A stretch of DNA of 64,000 bases, taken from the NCBI GenBank assembly GCA_033763775.1, contig JANRJW010000005.1:62001-126000 (forward strand), in the 5' to 3' direction. Positions within the stretch are counted from its first letter, which is position 1. Each line of letters starts with the position of its first letter. Under the pieces are notes generated by a model. That model ran no database searches and had not been told where the DNA came from. It worked only from the letters and a program-made list of their open reading frames with translations. The DNA is from JAJTHB01 sp033763775 (GTDB lineage: Bacteria; Pseudomonadota; Alphaproteobacteria; Rickettsiales; SXRF01). Positions 32,792 to 40,771 of the stretch are shown one piece after another. The translations under genes were made by a program, and so were the position numbers.

Positions 32792-32796
32792 GTTAG

Positions 32797-34368
32797 GTGG
32801 GGTTGAAATTGAGTCCTAAAACTATCATCACCCCCCTCTATCTCCCCCCGCAAGCGGGGGGAGAATTGATAACGGGCTGGCGGCGCAACCTGACAGCGTT
32901 TCTGCTCGGCGCTCTTGGCGTGCTAACATTGCCCCCTTTTTTCTGGCTGCCCTTTGCCGTGGTTGCATATGGCGGCCTGTTCTGGCTTCTTAGCCAGAAA
33001 ACCACGCGACTTCAGGCCTTCCGCGATGGTTTTTTCTGGGGCTGGGGCTATTTCATCGCCGGGCTTTACTGGTTCACCATCGCGCTGCTCACCGAGCCGG
33101 AAAAATTCGCGTGGCTGATTCCGTTTGCCCTGTTTGGCCTCACCGCGGTGATTGCGGTCTACATCGGCATGACGACATGGATTTACGCGCTGCTACGCCG
33201 CGGCCACATCACTGATGTACTGCTTTTTTCCGTCGTGTGGGTGCTGGTGGAGCTTGTGCGCGGCCACGCACTTACGGGTTTTCCGTGGAACCTCGCCGGC
33301 TACAGCCTGATGGCGAGCGATGAATTGATGCAGGCGGCATCACTGGTGGGGGCTTACGGCTTGTCGTTTCTGCTGGTGCTGATGGCATGCCTGCCCGCGG
33401 CGCTGCTGCTGCGCTACGCATATGCTAAACCAGCGCTGCTTCTGGGTGTGACAGGCTCTCTGGCATTGTGGCTTTGGGGGCATGAACGGCTGACGATGGC
33501 TGGCGCAGCGTCGATGCAGGAGGGGGTCATGCTGCGTCTTGTGCAGGCCAATATCGCGCAGCATCACAAATGGGATCCGAGGTTGCAATTTGAAGGGCTG
33601 CGCCGCCATGTTACGCTCAGCCAGCAGGGCGGCAGTGACAATATCACGCACATCATCTGGCCGGAAACCGCTGTCCCCTATGTTATTCGCGCTGATGCTA
33701 CACTCACCCAGCGTCTTGGCGATATGCTGCTGCCACACCAGCTGCTTATCACCGGCGGGCTGCATGCCGAGCAGGATGAGATTTTCAACAGCATCGCCGC
33801 CATTGACCCACATGGCGAGATTCTTGGCCGGTATGATAAACACAAGCTGGTGCCATTTGGCGAGTTTTTGCCGCTGCGCTGGCTGATTCCTGATACGCTG
33901 GAAACCCCGGTGGGAATGAAAGATTTCAGCGCCGGAAGCGGGCCGCAAACCCTTCGCTGGCATGGCTTGCCGCCGGTTAGTCCACTCATCTGTTATGAGG
34001 CAATTTTTCCCGAACTGTCCATAAGTGAGACAAGGCCGGATTTTCTGCTTAATCTCACCAATGATGCATGGTTTGGCCTCAGCACGGGCCCCCATCAACA
34101 TTTCCACATGGCGCGGCTGCGCGCGGTGGAGCAGGGGTTGCCGCTGGTGCGTGTGGCCAACACCGGGATTAGCGCGGTGACTGACGGTTACGGCCGTATT
34201 GTAGCAAAGCTGGAACTGGGTGCAGAAGGGGTGCTGGACACCCCGCTGCCAAAGCCGATAGCGACTCCCACCCTGTATCATGATAATCCATACCTGCCAG
34301 TCTATTTTTTATTATTAATCATGGCTTTGCTCTTGATATACCAAAGAAATATCAGGGTGGTTAATTAA
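32797..34368 (+). CDS. lnt: Apolipoprotein N-acyltransferase
   Basis: A 523-residue inner-membrane enzyme adding the third acyl chain to lipoproteins. About six N-terminal helices are followed by a nitrilase-like domain with the catalytic Glu (IIWPETAVPY), Lys (RYDKHKLVPFGEFLP) and Cys (PLICYEAIFPE), plus TNDAWFG. The start is uncertain. GTG 32797 gives an N-terminus partly encoded by a palindromic element (32843-32864), whereas family similarity begins at GWRRNLTAFLLG; a TTG at 32866 is an alternative. It precedes the XRE gene by 41 nt. Confidence 0.92.
   Translation: MGLKLSPKTIITPLYLPPQAGGELITGWRRNLTAFLLGALGVLTLPPFFWLPFAVVAYGGLFWLLSQKTTRLQAFRDGFFWGWGYFIAGLYWFTIALLTEPEKFAWLIPFALFGLTAVIAVYIGMTTWIYALLRRGHITDVLLFSVVWVLVELVRGHALTGFPWNLAGYSLMASDELMQAASLVGAYGLSFLLVLMACLPAALLLRYAYAKPALLLGVTGSLALWLWGHERLTMAGAASMQEGVMLRLVQANIAQHHKWDPRLQFEGLRRHVTLSQQGGSDNITHIIWPETAVPYVIRADATLTQRLGDMLLPHQLLITGGLHAEQDEIFNSIAAIDPHGEILGRYDKHKLVPFGEFLPLRWLIPDTLETPVGMKDFSAGSGPQTLRWHGLPPVSPLICYEAIFPELSISETRPDFLLNLTNDAWFGLSTGPHQHFHMARLRAVEQGLPLVRVANTGISAVTDGYGRIVAKLELGAEGVLDTPLPKPIATPTLYHDNPYLPVYFLLLIMALLLIYQRNIRVVN
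32843..32864. repeat. Perfect GC hairpin at the 5' end of lnt
   Basis: CTCCCCCCGC and GCGGGGGGAG with an AA loop. If lnt starts at 32797 this is translated as part of LYLPPQAGGE, a segment absent from the conserved family N-terminus. It is a typical dispersed CCCGCAAGCGGG-type palindrome. Confidence 0.6.
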
Positions 34369-34409
34369 TTTCGCTTGCGAGTTGTAAAGTTAACTGTTAC
34401 ACGAGGCGC

Positions 34410-34850
34410 ATGAGTAAGCAGATTAAAATTCCACTTCCCACCAAACAGGACGTGGATGGCCATGTGGGCAAACGGTTGCGATTGCGCCGTACCATGATGG
34501 GACTAAGCCAGGAAGCCGTCGCTAAAGCTGTCGGCATTACTTTCCAACAGGTGCAGAAATACGAAAAAGGCAGCAACGCCATGAACGCGGCGCGACTGGT
34601 TGAGTTCGCGCGTTTCATGAATGTGCCGGTGGCCTATTTCTTTGAGGGGCTGGAAGGCTATGCCACGAGCTCCGCGACACCCACCGGCTTTGCCGAAGAT
34701 GCCGTGGAATTTGAATTTGAAGGCGGCGTTTCTGAGCGCGAATCGCTGGAAATGATGAAGGCCTTCAAGCGCATCAAAGAGCAGCCCATTCGCAAACGTC
34801 TTTCGGATCTGGTGCGCGCGGTCGCGGAAAATAAGCCGCTGCTCGACTAG
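34410..34850 (+). CDS. XRE-family helix-turn-helix regulator
   Basis: A 146-residue DNA-binding protein. An HTH_XRE domain (about residues 17-72) reads LRRTMMGLSQEAVAKAVGIT and FQQVQKYEKGSNAM, followed by FARFMNVPVAYFFEG; the C-terminal half is acidic. This regulator is positioned between lnt and metK in many alphaproteobacteria. Its targets are unknown. The metK leader with its promoter and riboswitch begins right after its stop codon. Confidence 0.9.
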   Translation: MSKQIKIPLPTKQDVDGHVGKRLRLRRTMMGLSQEAVAKAVGITFQQVQKYEKGSNAMNAARLVEFARFMNVPVAYFFEGLEGYATSSATPTGFAEDAVEFEFEGGVSERESLEMMKAFKRIKEQPIRKRLSDLVRAVAENKPLLD

Positions 34851-34856
34851 ATTTCC

Positions 34857-34884
34857 TTGACAACACGCAGCGTTTCGCTAGCTT
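34857..34884 (+). promoter_or_regulatory. Putative sigma-70 promoter of metK
   Basis: A consensus -35 TTGACA at 34857-34862 and a -10-like TAGCTT at 34879-34884 with a 16-nt spacer, placed so that a transcript would start just before the riboswitch aptamer at 34892. Confidence 0.5.
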
Positions 34885-34891
34885 TCCTCGC

Positions 34892-34968
34892 ATCGTGGGG
34901 ATTTGCCAGCTTGCCGCCACGTTAAATATTGGTCTAAGCGCTGCGATTATGAGCTTCGGCAAATCCCC
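34892..34968 (+). promoter_or_regulatory. SAM-II type riboswitch upstream of metK
   Basis: The stretch from 34892 to about 34939 matches the SAM-II aptamer layout: P1 CGTGG (34894-34898) pairs with CCACG (34917-34921), loop L1 has GATTTG, then TTGC, TTAAA after P1, and a 3' CTAAG. GCCA (34905-34908) can pair with TGGT (34930-34933) to form the H-type pseudoknot. Downstream GGCAAATCCCC (34958-34968) is exactly complementary to 34897-34907, so the aptamer and this alternative helix exclude each other. The ribosome site AAGGAG is at 34984-34989. SAM-II riboswitches typically control methionine/SAM genes in alphaproteobacteria. Confidence 0.8.
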
Positions 34969-34994
34969 CATATAATAACATTCAAGGAGTTCTC

Positions 34995-36212
34995 ATGTCC
35001 TCTCGTTTCCATGGCCGCAGCCGCTATGTCTTCACCAGTGAATCCGTTGCCGAAGGCCATCCCGATAAAGTCTGCGACCAGATTTCTGACGCCGTACTTG
35101 ATGCCATGCTGGCGATCAATCCTGAGGCGCGCGTGGCATGCGAAACACTCGCCACCACCAACACGGTGGTGATCGCCGGGGAAACACGCGGCGCTGATCT
35201 CACCAAGGCGCAGATTGAGCGCATCGCGCGCGATAAGGTGCGCGAAATCGGCTATCTGCAGGAAGGTTTCCACGCTGATAATATGGATGTGTATGTGCAC
35301 CTGCACAGCCAGTCGGCGGATATTGCGATGGGCGTGGACTCAGCAGATAATAAAGATGAAGGCGCAGGCGATCAGGGCATCATGTTCGGCTTTGCGTGCA
35401 ACGAAACCAAAGCGCTGATGCCGGCGCCCATTCAGCTTGCTAACCGTATTCTTCTGGGGCTGTCGCGCGCGCGCCACAGCGGCGCGGCCAAAGAGCTGGG
35501 GCCGGATGCCAAAAGCCAGGTCACGCTGCTCTATGAAAACGGCGTGCCGGTGAAGGCGACCTCGGTGGTTGTTTCCACGCAGCATATCGCTGGAGTATCA
35601 CAAAAACAGATTCGTGAGATCGTACGCCCGTATGTCATGGAAGCGCTGCCGAAGGGCTGGATGTGCGATGAAGCGGAATTTTACGTGAACCCCACCGGCC
35701 AATTTATTATTGGTGGGCCGGATGGTGATACCGGCCTGACTGGCCGCAAAATCATTGTCGATAGCTATGGCGGCTCGGCGCCGCATGGCGGCGGCGCGTT
35801 CTCCGGCAAAGACCCGACGAAAGTGGATCGCTCGGCAGCTTACGCCGCGCGCTACCTCGCGAAAAACGTGGTAGCTGCAGGTCTTGCTGATCGCTGCACC
35901 ATCCAGCTTTCCTACGCCATTGGCGTATCCAAGCCCATTTCGTTTTATGTGAGCACTGATGGCACCGGCCGTGTCGATGAAGCAAAGCTTGAAGTCGTGC
36001 TGCAGAAGCTGATGGATTTAACCCCGCGTGGTATCAGAAAGCACCTGCAGCTTAACCGCCCCATCTATGCGCGCACGGCTGCTTACGGCCATTTTGGCCG
36101 CGAGCCGGATAAAGATGGTGGCTTCAGCTGGGAAAAGCTGGATTTAGTTGCCGCTCTGCAGGATGAGTTCAAGCTAAACGAGCCACTGAAAATTGCCGCC
36201 GGAAACGTCTAG
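34995..36212 (+). CDS. metK: S-adenosylmethionine synthetase
   Basis: A 405-residue MetK making SAM from methionine and ATP. Signature segments are GHPDKVCDQISDAVLDA near residues 21-37, GAGDQGIMFGFA, and GGGAFSGKDPTKVDRSAAY. The start has AAGGAG 5 nt upstream. A SAM-II type riboswitch in the leader implies feedback control by the product. The last 20 nt overlap trmB. Confidence 0.97.
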   Translation: MSSRFHGRSRYVFTSESVAEGHPDKVCDQISDAVLDAMLAINPEARVACETLATTNTVVIAGETRGADLTKAQIERIARDKVREIGYLQEGFHADNMDVYVHLHSQSADIAMGVDSADNKDEGAGDQGIMFGFACNETKALMPAPIQLANRILLGLSRARHSGAAKELGPDAKSQVTLLYENGVPVKATSVVVSTQHIAGVSQKQIREIVRPYVMEALPKGWMCDEAEFYVNPTGQFIIGGPDGDTGLTGRKIIVDSYGGSAPHGGGAFSGKDPTKVDRSAAYAARYLAKNVVAAGLADRCTIQLSYAIGVSKPISFYVSTDGTGRVDEAKLEVVLQKLMDLTPRGIRKHLQLNRPIYARTAAYGHFGREPDKDGGFSWEKLDLVAALQDEFKLNEPLKIAAGNV

Positions 36213-36858
36213 TAAACCGCGGCTCCTTGCATCTTTCGGTCGCCGCCGCGGCCGCAGGCTTCGTGCCGGCAAGCAATCGCTGATGGATGGGCTTTTGCCT
36301 GAGCTCCTTATCACACTCCCCCTAAAAAGGGGAGGAGGTGTGTTGTGGCTCGAGATCGGCTTTGGCGGCGGCGAGCATCTGGCCTATCAGGCTGAAAGAA
36401 ACCCCGGGGTGGGTATCATTGGCTGCGAACCCTATCTCAACGGCATCGGCGAGCTCTTAAAGCAGATTGAAACCAGAAAACTAAAGAACATCCGCCTGCA
36501 TGGCGATGATGCGCGGCCGCTGATCGACGCGTTGCCAGATGCATCGCTTGACCGCGTGTTTATTCTCTATCCCGACCCGTGGCCGAAAACCCGCCACCAC
36601 AAGCGCCGCATCATTTCCACTGAGTTTCTAACCAGCCTCGCGCGGGTGATGAAGCCGGGAGCTGAGCTGCGCTTAGCTACCGACCACGCCGATTACGCAA
36701 CCTGGATGCTGGAGCGGCTGCTTGCCCACCCTGATTTTACATGGACAGCGAAAAGCTGCGATGACTGGCTGAAACCATGGCCGGACTATACCCCCACCCG
36801 GTATGAACAGAAAGCGCTGGCGGGAAGGCCAACCTACCTCAGTTTTATACGGCTTTAA
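36193..36858 (+). CDS. trmB: tRNA (guanine-N7-)-methyltransferase
   Basis: A 221-residue SAM methyltransferase forming m7G46 in tRNA. It has the basic GRRRGRRLRAGKQSLMD start, motif I LEIGFGGGEHLA, GCEPYLNGI, and YPDPWPKTRHHKRRI. Start is a TTG (36193) overlapping metK by 20 nt. Just before motif I, residues LITLPLKRGGGVL are encoded by a palindromic element (36312-36342) in a position where homologues vary. The 3' end overlaps convergent metZ by 14 nt. Confidence 0.93.
   Translation: MPPETSSKPRLLASFGRRRGRRLRAGKQSLMDGLLPELLITLPLKRGGGVLWLEIGFGGGEHLAYQAERNPGVGIIGCEPYLNGIGELLKQIETRKLKNIRLHGDDARPLIDALPDASLDRVFILYPDPWPKTRHHKRRIISTEFLTSLARVMKPGAELRLATDHADYATWMLERLLAHPDFTWTAKSCDDWLKPWPDYTPTRYEQKALAGRPTYLSFIRL
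36312..36342. repeat. Palindromic element in frame inside trmB
   Basis: CACACTCCCC pairs with GGGGA...GTGTG (a GGAG bulge on the right side), with an A-rich loop. It is read through in the trmB frame as part of ITLPLKRGGGV without a stop. It is comparable in kind to elements in dnaX and lnt. Confidence 0.65.
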
Positions 36859-38035
36859 GTGCCGCCAAGATATCTTCCAGCAGGTCGCCCGCATCTTCAA
36901 TGCCGATGGAAAGACGAATCAGCCCGTCGCTGATACCGAGCTTTTTTCGCTCCGGTGCGCCAAGGCTTGCGTGGGTGGTGCTGGCGGGGTGGGTGGCGAG
37001 GCTCTTGCTGTTACCAAGATTATTTGAAATATCAAAAATCGACAGCGCATTGAGGAAACGAAACGCTGCTTTCTTGCCGCCTTTAATCTCCAGCGCGATG
37101 ATCGGCCCGCCATGCGACATTTGTTTTTTCGCGATAGAAAATTGCGGATGGCTGGCAAGGCCGGGGTAGGTGAGGGAGGCAAGTTTGGGATGCCCCACCA
37201 GGGTATCGGCAATGATTTGTGCATTCTCACAGTGCTTGCTAATGCGCAGCGGTAATGTCTCCAGCGCTTTGGTCAGCACCCATGCGGTAAAGGGACTCAT
37301 ATGCGGCCCGGTGTGGCGCACAAACGGCATGAGTGTACCCTCAATCCATTGCTTTTTGCCCAGCACCGCGCCGCCCAGTGTGCGGCCCTGGCCATCAATG
37401 TGCTTGGTGGTGGAATACATCACCACATCCGCGCCGAGTTTGAGCGGATGTTGCAGCAGTGGCGTGGCAAATACATTATCCACCACGAGTAGCGCGCCAG
37501 CTTTTTTGCAAAGCGCTGCAACCGCCGCAATGTCGGTAATTTCTAAGTTTGGGTTGGCAGGGCTTTCGATGAAAACCAGTTTGGTTTTGGGTGTGATGGC
37601 TTGTTTCCAGCCTGCGCTATCGCTGCTATCCACCAGCGTGTGGGTGATGCCAAAACGCGGCAGAATCTGGGTGATGATATGGTGGCACGAGGAAAACAGC
37701 ACGCGGTTAGCAACCACATGATCCCCGGTTTTGAGGTGGCTCATGAGTATGGCAAACATCGCCGCCATGCCGGAAGCTGTGACGATACAGCTCTCGGCGC
37801 CTTCTTCCATCGCCACCAGCCTATCCTGCAGCATGGCAAGGTTCGGGTGGGAATAGCGGCCATATTTGAAGCCTTCTATGCTGCCATCAAAGCGGCCTTC
37901 GCCTTCCTGCGCCGAGCCGTAGCTGTAGGCTGAGTTTAGAAACAGCGCTTCGGAGGTTTCCCCAAACGGGCTGGAAAGCCTGCCGGCGCGCACAAGGCGT
38001 GTTGCTAATTTGGGCTTTTTTGTTACTCTTTTCAT
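36845..38035 (-). CDS. metZ: O-succinylhomoserine sulfhydrylase
   Basis: A 396-residue PLP enzyme of the Cys/Met metabolism family. The substrate loop reads GFKYGRYSHPNLAMLQDRL, followed by CIVTASGMAAMFAI, and the PLP lysine lies in MYSTTKHIDGQGRTLGG. The sequence fits MetZ (direct sulfhydrylation to homocysteine) better than cystathionine gamma-synthase, but the two are close. It is convergent with trmB (14-nt overlap) and divergent from the MAPEG gene 22 nt away. Together with metK it feeds SAM supply. Confidence 0.88.
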   Translation of the reverse strand: MKRVTKKPKLATRLVRAGRLSSPFGETSEALFLNSAYSYGSAQEGEGRFDGSIEGFKYGRYSHPNLAMLQDRLVAMEEGAESCIVTASGMAAMFAILMSHLKTGDHVVANRVLFSSCHHIITQILPRFGITHTLVDSSDSAGWKQAITPKTKLVFIESPANPNLEITDIAAVAALCKKAGALLVVDNVFATPLLQHPLKLGADVVMYSTTKHIDGQGRTLGGAVLGKKQWIEGTLMPFVRHTGPHMSPFTAWVLTKALETLPLRISKHCENAQIIADTLVGHPKLASLTYPGLASHPQFSIAKKQMSHGGPIIALEIKGGKKAAFRFLNALSIFDISNNLGNSKSLATHPASTTHASLGAPERKKLGISDGLIRLSIGIEDAGDLLEDILAALKAV

Positions 38036-38057
38036 GGATGCATCTTAGGAGATAATT

Positions 38058-38441
38058 ATGGTTCCTGTCACCGCGTTTTTTGCCGGCCTGCTCACGCTGA
38101 TCTACCTTGCGCTCACGGTGGGAGTGATTCGCGGGCGCTACATTCATAAAGTATCGCTGGGCGATGGCGGCCATAGCGAGATGAACCGCCGCATCCGCGC
38201 CCATGCTAATTTTGCGGAATATGTGCCGCTCGCGCTGGTGCTGATGGCGCTGTGTGAACTCAGCGGTGCATCTGGCAAGTTGCTGGCGTCGCTTGGTTCG
38301 CTAATGGTATTTGGCCGTATGTGCCACGCCTACAGCCTCACCATTCATGAGGTGAAGCGCGGGCGTGTTATTTTCCGGCAGATCGGCACCGCCTCCACAC
38401 TCACGGTGCTCATCATACTTTCTCTGCTGGTGATGTTTTAG
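38058..38441 (+). CDS. MAPEG family membrane protein
   Basis: A 127-residue inner-membrane protein with four predicted helices. The MAPEG hallmark RIRAHANFAEYVPLALVLMAL lies near residues 48-68, followed by GRMCHAYSL. MAPEG proteins include microsomal glutathione transferases; bacterial members are mostly of unknown substrate. It precedes queE by 2 nt, probably in the same transcript, without an obvious functional link. Confidence 0.88.
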   Translation: MVPVTAFFAGLLTLIYLALTVGVIRGRYIHKVSLGDGGHSEMNRRIRAHANFAEYVPLALVLMALCELSGASGKLLASLGSLMVFGRMCHAYSLTIHEVKRGRVIFRQIGTASTLTVLIILSLLVMF

Positions 38442-38443
38442 CG

Positions 38444-39109
38444 ATGTTTGGCAATAACCCCATCCGCAAACCGCGCCAGCATGATGGCCTGTCACTGGAG
38501 GTGAAATCCATCTTCCCAACGCTGCAAGGCGAAGGACCGTATGCGGGCTGGCCAGCGCTCTTCATTCGCCTCGGCGGTTGCAATCTGGCGTGTGATTTCT
38601 GCGATACGGAGTTTGAGAGCTTCCGTGATATACCCCTAGGCAGTATCTTGGAAGAGGTCAAAAGTAAGACGCAGGATGCTAAAATTCGTCTGGTCGTGAT
38701 TACCGGCGGTGAACCACTGCGCCAGAATATCATACCGCTATGTGCGGCGCTGATTGCAGCTGGCTTTAAAGTGCAGATTGAAAGCAACGGCACGCTTTTC
38801 CAGCCGTTACCCCCAGAGGTGGAAATCATCTGCTCGCCAAAAAATACCGGGCAGGGGTATTTTCCCATCCGCGCTGATCTTCGCCCCTTCATCCGCGCGT
38901 TTAAATTTATCATCTCCGAATCCCGCCCGGGCTACCGCGACGTGGCGGAGGTGGGGCAGCGTGAATGGAAGATCCCCGTCTATGTCCAACCCATGGACGA
39001 ATATAACGAAAATAAAAACCGCGCAAACCAGAAGCGTGCAATGGCACTTGCCATGACGCATGGCTACCTGCTATCTTTACAGATGCACAAAATTCTAGGG
39101 ATTGACTGA
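38444..39109 (+). CDS. queE: 7-carboxy-7-deazaguanine synthase
   Basis: A 221-residue radical SAM enzyme contracting 6-carboxytetrahydropterin to CDG in queuosine synthesis. The entry motif FPTLQGEGPYAGWPALFIRL precedes the cluster cysteines GGCNLACDFCDTEF (about residues 45-58), followed by VVITGGEPLRQN. The Cys spacing C-x3-C-x2-C is standard. queC follows after one base. queD and queF are not in the window. Confidence 0.94.
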   Translation: MFGNNPIRKPRQHDGLSLEVKSIFPTLQGEGPYAGWPALFIRLGGCNLACDFCDTEFESFRDIPLGSILEEVKSKTQDAKIRLVVITGGEPLRQNIIPLCAALIAAGFKVQIESNGTLFQPLPPEVEIICSPKNTGQGYFPIRADLRPFIRAFKFIISESRPGYRDVAEVGQREWKIPVYVQPMDEYNENKNRANQKRAMALAMTHGYLLSLQMHKILGID

Positions 39110-39110
39110 C

Positions 39111-39803
39111 ATGGCCAACAAAGCCGTATTGCTGCTTTCCGGCGGGCTGGATTCGATGGTGGCGCTCGCCATTGCGAAATCACATGGGTTTGATGTGCAT
39201 GCGCTCTCGTTTTCTTATGGCCAGCGCCATCAGCACGAGCTGGTGGCGGCACGGAAAATCGCCCGCCATTTTGGTGTGACGGATCACAAAATCATGACCA
39301 TCGACCTGGCTGGCATTGGCGGCTCATCGCTCACCCAGAAATCGATGACCGTGCCGAAAGACCGGCCGCTGGATGCGATTGGCCATGGTATTCCGAGCAC
39401 CTATGTGCCGGCGCGCAACACCATTTTTCTATCCTTTGCGCTGGCATGGGCGGAGGTGCTGAAGGCCTATGATCTGTTTATCGGTGTCAATGCGCTGGAT
39501 TACAGCGGCTATCCGGATTGCCGGCCGGATTTCATCGCAGCATTTGAAACCATGGCCAATATCGCCACCGCCTACGGGCAGGAAGGTGCGCATCGTATCA
39601 CGCTGCACACACCGCTGATCGATATGAGCAAAACTGAAATCATTCAGCAGGGGCTGAAGCTGGGCGTGAATTTTGCGCTTTCGACCAGCTGCTATGACCC
39701 AGATGAGATGGGACGCGCCTGCGGCCACTGCGATGCCTGCCAGCTGCGGCTGAAAGGCTTTCGAGAAAATGGCATTGTGGATCCGGTGCCGTACGTGGCA
39801 TGA
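39111..39803 (+). CDS. queC: 7-cyano-7-deazaguanine (preQ0) synthase
   Basis: A 230-residue ATP-dependent enzyme converting CDG to preQ0. The PP-loop LLSGGLDSMVALA is at residues 8-20, with SFSYGQRHQHE and VPARNTIFLS downstream. The zinc site has four cysteines: one in STSCYDP and three in CGHCDACQLR. ATG 39111 is preferred over a TTG 9 nt earlier. It overlaps the following gene by 4 nt. Confidence 0.95.
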   Translation: MANKAVLLLSGGLDSMVALAIAKSHGFDVHALSFSYGQRHQHELVAARKIARHFGVTDHKIMTIDLAGIGGSSLTQKSMTVPKDRPLDAIGHGIPSTYVPARNTIFLSFALAWAEVLKAYDLFIGVNALDYSGYPDCRPDFIAAFETMANIATAYGQEGAHRITLHTPLIDMSKTEIIQQGLKLGVNFALSTSCYDPDEMGRACGHCDACQLRLKGFRENGIVDPVPYVA

Positions 39804-40363
39804 GCGTCTGGATATTGACGCAGAAACTATCACGCGCTGAAGAAAGCGCCATCACGTCGCGTACAGAGCTTATACTGCCGTTTGATGGGCTGCCGGATCT
39901 CTCCAGCCTCGCGAATGAAAACGACTTCCGGCGGCTGCTCGAGCAGCTGGATCCCGAGGCGCCGCCGGAAAGCATCCAACTGAAAATCGACAGGATCTGG
40001 CCGCAATTTACCGGACTTGCGCTGGATGATGTGGTGGTGGTGCCGCTGCCTGCGCTGGGCGAGGTTGCCATCGGTCGCATCTGTAGCCATTACCGCTATC
40101 AGGTGGGGCAAGGCGGCGCAGACGAACACAGCATCGCCGTGACATGGTATCCAAAGCATTACAAGCTTGCTTCCTTTGGCAGCTATCGTCAGGCGATAGC
40201 CACGCCTTACCTGCCACTTCAGGAAGTAACGGATAAAGACATGCGCGAAAAAATTTTAGTGAAGCTGCCGCATGATTATCATCGTCTGGCGCGCTGGAAG
40301 TGGCTGCTGGCAGCCATCTTTACGCTTAAAGCCATCGGATTTTTGCTGCATTCCCTGATGTAG
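39800..40363 (+). CDS. PUA/EVE-like domain protein with C-terminal membrane anchor
   Basis: A 187-residue protein. Its middle (about residues 65-135) reads LALDDVVVVPLPALGEVAIG, RICSHYRYQVG, then HSIAVTWYP. This resembles the N-terminal PUA/EVE-like domain often fused to Mrr-type restriction nucleases. No nuclease domain is present. The last 21 residues (WLLAAIFTLKAIGFLLHSL) form a tail anchor. It overlaps queC by 4 nt and is therefore translated with deazaguanine genes. A role sensing or binding modified nucleic acid is a speculative reading of fold plus context. Confidence 0.6.
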   Translation: MSVWILTQKLSRAEESAITSRTELILPFDGLPDLSSLANENDFRRLLEQLDPEAPPESIQLKIDRIWPQFTGLALDDVVVVPLPALGEVAIGRICSHYRYQVGQGGADEHSIAVTWYPKHYKLASFGSYRQAIATPYLPLQEVTDKDMREKILVKLPHDYHRLARWKWLLAAIFTLKAIGFLLHSLM

Positions 40364-40444
40364 CCCAACCCTCTGCCTTGAGTAAGTGGAAAACAGCGGC
40401 TATGCCGTTTGCGAGTGAGGGTGCATCATTTAATCAAAAAAACT

Positions 40445-40678
40445 CTAATGAATCAGCACCGGATCCAGATCATGCTGCTTGGCGGCGAAATACGCCGCTT
40501 CCTGCGTGGAAAAAAGTGCAAGCTGCTGGCCATCTGAGCTGAAAACGCCGTAGGTTTTACCCTGTTCTGTAATCACCGGCCGAACATACGCCACCGGGTT
40601 GGTATCGAGCATCACATAGGAAGCGTCATCAAACTCATTGGCAGTCGACATAGGCACATGCTCCAGTGGGTTACCCAT
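40445..40678 (-). CDS. DUF1150 family small protein
   Basis: A 77-residue protein with YVRPVITEQGKTYGVFSSDG in the middle and the family-type ending AAKQHDLDPVLIH. DUF1150 proteins are short alphaproteobacterial proteins often found near small heat-shock genes; none is adjacent here. Function unknown. It lies alone on the minus strand between the PUA-like gene and lolA. Confidence 0.75.
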   Translation of the reverse strand: MGNPLEHVPMSTANEFDDASYVMLDTNPVAYVRPVITEQGKTYGVFSSDGQQLALFSTQEAAYFAAKQHDLDPVLIH

Positions 40679-40771
40679 TATTTATAGCATGGCATGTAGG
40701 AATGTATTGTGAAGTTTCAATGACAATTTGATAAACTCTACTGCTGCGCAAAATCGCGTGTTTATTCAAAG

